Positions 60,701-64,000 of a DNA stretch of 64,000 nt are shown here, one piece after another. The position numbers and the translations under genes are program-made. This DNA is from an uncultured Opitutaceae bacterium (GTDB lineage: Bacteria > Verrucomicrobiota > Verrucomicrobiia > Opitutales > Opitutaceae), in the NCBI GenBank assembly GCA_937902925.1, contig CALFNN010000074.1:1-64000 (forward strand), in the 5' to 3' direction. Under the pieces are notes generated by a model. It did not search any database. It had not been told where the DNA came from and saw nothing but the letters and a program-made list of their open reading frames with translations. Each line of letters begins with the position of its first letter. Position 1 is the stretch's first letter.

Positions 60701-61081
60701 GATCGACGCGCCCAGATCCTCGATGCGGGACTTGATGCGCGTGCCCGACATCGTGTTGGACGCATAGTAACCGTGATCCTGCGAGGCATCGACCTCGAAG
60801 GGCGAGAGCTGGACGATGTCGCTGCCGCCGCCCGGACTCGCCGCGGTCTGTTCCACGGGTGCCTGCGCCATCCGGGCCTCGTCCGCCCGCATGACGGCCA
60901 GTTCGTCGGGATCGAGCTTTCCGTCGTGGTTCCGGTCGTATTTCGCCAGGGTTCCTGGGTCAGTCGGTGTCGTGGCCGGCCCGGTCTGGGCCAGGCAAAA
61001 GGTCGCGGCAAAAAGCGCCCCGATAAACGCCAGCCCGGGCCGGCGCGGATTTTTCTGCGGTATGGGTGTAGTCGGAATCAT
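57740..61081 (-). CDS. TonB-dependent outer-membrane receptor with N-terminal EF-hand loop
   Basis: A 1113-aa receptor. A signal peptide (LAFIGALFAATFCLAQ) is followed by an unusual canonical EF-hand calcium loop DRNHDGKLDPDE at residues 49-60. An Opitutaceae-type segment QLSPFEVDAS (91-100) with a probable TonB box comes next, then the plug (MSGTRIKSRIEDLGASISVV) and a large 22-strand barrel with many aromatic strand ends, finishing RKWVLSTTFDL. It would import a bulky nutrient using TonB energy; with GH115 downstream the substrate may be xylan oligosaccharides. There is no SusD partner. ATG 61081 (MIPTTPIPQK) is used rather than 61120. Confidence 0.92.
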   Translation of the reverse strand: MIPTTPIPQKNPRRPGLAFIGALFAATFCLAQTGPATTPTDPGTLAKYDRNHDGKLDPDELAVMRADEARMAQAPVEQTAASPGGGSDIVQLSPFEVDASQDHGYYASNTMSGTRIKSRIEDLGASISVVTKQQLDDTAAVDINDVFKYEANTEGTADFTAMNSAAPTTDSIQSSPATATRLRGVGSPNISNGNFTAITRIPIDSYNIDSIEISRGPNSTLSGLGAPSGTININRGKAGLQRDVSEVTFRGDSYGGYRSNFTLNRAVIPDKLAFRVDGLYMQNAYLQKPSYDLTKRLSASFVYKPLKDTNISGIFETYHEQRQTPNSLTPRDGVSEWLQSGRPTWNPLTFTATVNGTTTAPIPVGSGATAELLTLPAGLYSNSTTYTRPSMFIDNGQVQLWEVNRLGTTNNPNGTTTSNVRLVGSGSGIMRGTVNGGILYQVPGLTDKSLYDWTKENAVSTNWNKDRAFIYTAEVVQKVVDNLYARVGWHLEDYDTYNRNISNPPTLQIDVNQYLLDGRPNPYFLRPYIQNIEPTIFRSPEFSDSLQGNLSYELHFDNDSDWKRWLGHHQFGAYYESRHITTGTFRYREAVIDPNHVWNTAGALNYTNGPAVGRPTYRYYVGGPNAIGYQQGYAPPKSGVAGTYDLNWFNGATGQWVDEPAVFGTAPYISGQTKQEDTARGLTTQNFFLNDRIVFTGGIRKDFNRTRNSAGAVVDPTTGFFTFDNDKNWGPWTAATGMTRTASLVVKPLTWLGLSYDRASSFTPQPPAVDLFGNVLPNTYAHGHDAGFFVNLFGGKLVFSAKIYDNAYINDRNSDSTIGSRIARIENGTGSDHFSLQNFANSVASARLGPTATPDQIAAVAATITQFPVGFQNAVLATNSGAALRGTNNLDAKGAELELTYNPFSTWRIKFSGAQTKSINTSLEGNLTDYIALRMPYWLSVKDDQGNPWWTSTALGSQSAQNFYSSAVEAPIKVDQALLGKSNPQIKEYTWRVLSTYQFTQGPLRDVGVGGSVRWDSRSAIGYLGAAPDADGIVRSLDVSKPVYDPARASCDFWASYSLRLFHDKVRARIQLNLQNAFEGGRLQAVAVNPDGTPYNWRIINPRKWVLSTTFDL

Positions 61082-61297
61082 GTGCTTTTCTTCGTTTTGG
61101 TTGACGAAGCCAGAGTGCACCGGCTGGAGCGGCGGGAAGCGTGTCGGGGCGGGGCATAAGCGCGGGGTATCTGGGGCAGAGGATTATTTTCGATTACCGG
61201 GAAATTGAGAGCGCGCCGGTCCGCATCTGTTCCGTTTTGTCACCGCGGCGCCGCGCCGCCGTGTTCCAAAATTTATCGGACAGTCCGTAGGACGACG

Positions 61298-61333
61298 AAA
61301 AGCCGCCGCGCATCTTCCGATCGCGCGGCGGCT
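61298..61333 (-). terminator. Intrinsic terminator after the second TonB-dependent receptor
   Basis: On the minus strand, a perfect 11-bp GC-rich stem (AGCCGCCGCGC with GCGCGGCGGCT) is followed by TTTTC. It lies ~45 bases after the stop of the receptor at 61378. Between it and the next receptor's start at 61081 are about 215 bases with no gene, where that receptor's promoter must lie. Confidence 0.85.
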
Positions 61334-61377
61334 GAAATCCTGCCGGCCGTCCCGCCGGCCGCACCTCTTGTTTCGAA

Positions 61378-64000
61378 CTAGAGGCTGAACGTCGTCGTCA
61401 GGATGAACAGTTGCGGGTCGACGATCCGGAACGTGTGCGGCACGCCGTTTGGCAGCGCTCCCACGGGCTGGATGCGCCCGTTTTCGCCGACGTTGCGGGC
61501 ATTGAGCTGCACGGTCAGCCCGACGCGGTCGCGATAGATTTTCGTCCGGTAACTCACCCCAAGGTCGCAATACAGGTGGGCCTTGTCGTAGATGACCTTG
61601 CTTGGGTCATAGGCGTTCGGGTCGTTGTCGTAAGCGTAGTAGCCGATGCCGGCGTTGCTTTCCCAACGGACCGCGCCGCTCAGCGACACGCGCTGGAGCC
61701 ACTTGTTTTCGAGGCCGAGGCCCCGCAGCGCATAGTTCGTCACCAGGTTCGCCTTCCACTGCCGAATCTGCGGGCGCGACTTGCCCTCGGTGGCGCGCAG
61801 GAGCTTGTAGGGGCCGACCACGTTCACGTTGTAGAAATTCTCCGCGGTGCCGGCGCTCCCGTAGCGCGTCGTCCACCAGGGCGTGTTCGTGCGGGGATCG
61901 ATCACCGACGTCCAGACCGCCCAGCGGGAGTCGACGTATTCCTGGATGCCAGGCGTGACATTCTCCTCGACCACCTCCTCGTGGGAAACGTTGCCCCGCA
62001 GGGTCCAGTAGCGGTTGGGGTTGTAGGTGAGCTCGATCTCCTGGCCCTTCGATGTGACGTCGGACGTCTCGGCGATGGGATAGGCATTCATCTGCGCGAG
62101 CCGGTCGACCGGCACCTGCATGACCTTGGCCACCTCGGCGTCGATCTGGTCCTGGGTGAAGGCCGGATTGGCCGCGGCGACCCACGCGGCGGCCTGCCGC
62201 TGGAGATTAAACTGGTCGTTGTTGCCACCAAAGCGGAAGTCGATGCGACCGGCGCGCGTGGCGATCGTGCCCGCGTCGCCGGTGCGCGAGTTGATCTGGC
62301 CGTTGTCGTAGAAGTTGACGCGGACAAAAAGCTTGTCGGCCAGCCCGAACGAAACGCCGTAATCCTTGCCGACCGAGGTCGGGTTCGGCAGCAGCTTCAG
62401 GTTGAGGTTCTGGGCAATCGTCTGCGGCACGAAGCTGTCGGAACGGTTGTAGTAGAAATTCAGAGAACGGACGAAGTCGGCCACGTGGCTCACGAAACCC
62501 GAGCCGCTGTCGGCGCGGCGGTCGAGGAAACTCCACTTGCGGAAGGGACGGGCGACGACCTCGGCTGTCTTGGTGCGGCCGTCGCGACGGAACCAGTCGT
62601 TCGGCCACGTATCGTCGGAGCTGTAGTCCGGCGTGATCCCGTCGGGCAGCAATGCGAGTGGCGCGGCGTTGCGGTTGAAGTTCGAGTCCTTGCGCAGGCC
62701 GAACGTCGTGACCACACGGTCGTCGAGGAGGTGGCTCTGCAGGACCCCGCCGACCGTCTTGATCGTGTTGGCGGAAACCCGCACGCCGTTGCCCGCCGCC
62801 TCGCCGATCACGGCCGCCTCGTCGACCCACTGGCCCAGCGCGGCGTTATACCAGCGGAGATTGTGCGTCCCGCTGACCTTGTCCCACGCCGCGGGCCCGT
62901 AGTCGATGTCGTCGCCCTTGTTGTCGCCGATGTAATAACGATAGTAGCCGCGCGCGACCGTGGAGCCGCCGTAGCGCGCCGAGCCCGCCGGCAGCCAGGC
63001 GTGGTTGTCGACGATGACATCACGGAACGCGTAGCTCTGCCGGATCGAGCGCTTGTATTCGTTGTAGCCGCTGAGCGTGTGGTCGCCGATCCAGCGCAAC
63101 CAGTTTTTTTCCTTCGACAAGGTCAGGCGGTAGACGAGCTGACTCTTGTATTCCTCGGTGAGCGGCTGGCTCTTCGAGATGCCCGGCTCGAGCGCATTGA
63201 CATACGGGCGCCCGAAGAACGGATTCGGCCGGCCGTCGGGCAGCGTCGTGGTGACGTCCATGTAAACGATCATCGCGGCCGATCCGCTCGTGCCGATGAA
63301 CGACCGGGAGTAGTTGTCGCCCTCCTCCCGGTGCCAGCCGAGCTGCGCCGCGAGAAGATGCCGCGGCGTGTTGATGAAGAACTGCTCGAGCTGCGCCGTG
63401 TAGGACCTCGTCTTGTTCTGCTGCCAGTTCGCCGCCCCGATGTTCGCCCCGGACCAGTCGTAGACGGAACGGTCGGTGATGCTCGTCCACGTCGCGGCGA
63501 GCGGCCCGACGCGCGGCGCCGGGGCGGTCTCGATGAAACGCTGGTTGCCGTTGGTCGGGTGGAAGTCCGGCGTCGGCACCGGATTCGGATTCGTCGCCGA
63601 CGGTGCCGGGATGCCGCTGATGTAGCCGGTGGTCCACAAGGGGATCTGCCCGTGATCGACGAACAGAATCGAGCGGGCGAGCGTGGTGCCGATCGACTCG
63701 ACCCCGGCGCCGAGCAGCGCGTTCTCCGGGCCCGTGCTCGTGGCATAGGGCACGACGGTGTCCACTCCCTGGCGGCTCAGCGTCCACGTCGCGGCATTCC
63801 ACGTCGGCCGGCCGCTCTGCTCCCAGTAGCTGATGGCGTCACGCGGCAGGATCGCGTTCGGCCGCCGGGCATAATTTTCGTAGTGCTCGAACGCGCCGCG
63901 AATGGTCGTGTTCTTGAACGGCTTGTAGGTCACCATCCCGCTGTAACGGTTCGTCCGGCTGAACGACGGCTGGCGGACAAACTCGTCCTCCTGGTAAATC
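61378..64000 (-). CDS. TonB-dependent outer-membrane receptor (C-terminal part, cut by window edge)
   Basis: At least 874 residues of a receptor barrel; the frame stays open to the window end, where YQEDEFVRQPSF... reads as receptor sequence, so signal peptide and plug lie outside. Repeated strand-loop features are visible, such as GAFEHYENYARRPNA, SGYNEYKRS and a closing LFILTTTFSL. It is a divergent paralogue of the 57740 receptor: same strand, same C-terminal style, and matching segments such as PEFSDSLQGN-like versus LTEEYKSQLVYRL. A terminator follows the stop. The ligand is unknown; a tandem pair beside GH115 hints at related oligosaccharides. Confidence 0.92.
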   Translation of the reverse strand, partial: IYQEDEFVRQPSFSRTNRYSGMVTYKPFKNTTIRGAFEHYENYARRPNAILPRDAISYWEQSGRPTWNAATWTLSRQGVDTVVPYATSTGPENALLGAGVESIGTTLARSILFVDHGQIPLWTTGYISGIPAPSATNPNPVPTPDFHPTNGNQRFIETAPAPRVGPLAATWTSITDRSVYDWSGANIGAANWQQNKTRSYTAQLEQFFINTPRHLLAAQLGWHREEGDNYSRSFIGTSGSAAMIVYMDVTTTLPDGRPNPFFGRPYVNALEPGISKSQPLTEEYKSQLVYRLTLSKEKNWLRWIGDHTLSGYNEYKRSIRQSYAFRDVIVDNHAWLPAGSARYGGSTVARGYYRYYIGDNKGDDIDYGPAAWDKVSGTHNLRWYNAALGQWVDEAAVIGEAAGNGVRVSANTIKTVGGVLQSHLLDDRVVTTFGLRKDSNFNRNAAPLALLPDGITPDYSSDDTWPNDWFRRDGRTKTAEVVARPFRKWSFLDRRADSGSGFVSHVADFVRSLNFYYNRSDSFVPQTIAQNLNLKLLPNPTSVGKDYGVSFGLADKLFVRVNFYDNGQINSRTGDAGTIATRAGRIDFRFGGNNDQFNLQRQAAAWVAAANPAFTQDQIDAEVAKVMQVPVDRLAQMNAYPIAETSDVTSKGQEIELTYNPNRYWTLRGNVSHEEVVEENVTPGIQEYVDSRWAVWTSVIDPRTNTPWWTTRYGSAGTAENFYNVNVVGPYKLLRATEGKSRPQIRQWKANLVTNYALRGLGLENKWLQRVSLSGAVRWESNAGIGYYAYDNDPNAYDPSKVIYDKAHLYCDLGVSYRTKIYRDRVGLTVQLNARNVGENGRIQPVGALPNGVPHTFRIVDPQLFILTTTFSL

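Noticed and set aside
1-64000. CRISPR array
   Set aside because: No regularly spaced identical repeats were seen, and no Cas-like protein is encoded.

Overview
The window looks like chromosome from a Verrucomicrobiota bacterium, most likely Opitutaceae (Opitutus/Lacunisphaera-like). The DNA is high-GC. Two large TonB-dependent receptors carry the SPFEV-type N-terminus and C-terminal TTF-x-L ending usual in that family. TonB/ExbB/ExbD genes and carbohydrate functions are plentiful, and many genes lack an obvious Shine-Dalgarno. This assignment is inference from protein style; there is no rRNA to confirm it.

Layout. 1-5.6 kb: a partial ketosynthase diverging from galE, a pseudopilin, a small STAS-like protein, a cupin/OprB-porin pair, a BtpA-family protein and a 43-aa membrane peptide. 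5.6-10 kb (minus): an NtrC-type regulator, then a ThuA-like protein and an esterase/SMP-30 fusion. 10-18.6 kb: an M50 membrane protease and a signalling island. The island's minus-strand operon encodes a 58-aa exported peptide (too short for ordinary ORF calling), a YcaO-like protein and a hybrid histidine kinase. It diverges from a periplasmic-propeller hybrid kinase across a perfect 18-bp palindrome; a LuxR-type regulator follows. 18.6-20.4 kb: a gene-poor, hairpin-rich stretch and the C-terminal remnant of a large serine recombinase, abutting tRNA-Ala(GGC); I read this as a decayed integrative element.

20.4-36.9 kb is mostly core genome: tonB-exbD-exbB, a PfkB kinase, tmk, holB, an alpha/beta hydrolase, mutS, DAHP synthase, a pseudouridine synthase coupled to a second TonB-like protein, maf, a TolC-like protein, nadE and hemL. 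37-41 kb: an S55-like protease and an exported propeller protein. 41.1-44 kb: a three-gene two-component operon. 44.2-50.4 kb: xerC, mazG, trpC, a two-TM protein, rsmA, a secreted hypothetical, a GNAT acetyltransferase and an isoaspartyl peptidase. 50.6-55 kb: a 1485-aa MASE1-CHASE-PAS hybrid kinase with three receivers. 55-64 kb: a GH115 alpha-glucuronidase and two tandem TonB-dependent receptors, probably a glucuronoxylan uptake and degradation locus energised by the TonB systems.

The best candidate for something undescribed is the exported peptide + YcaO + kinase operon at 10.9-14.0 kb. The second is the array of small hairpins with shared loops, some varying by compensatory changes, at 18.9-19.6 kb.
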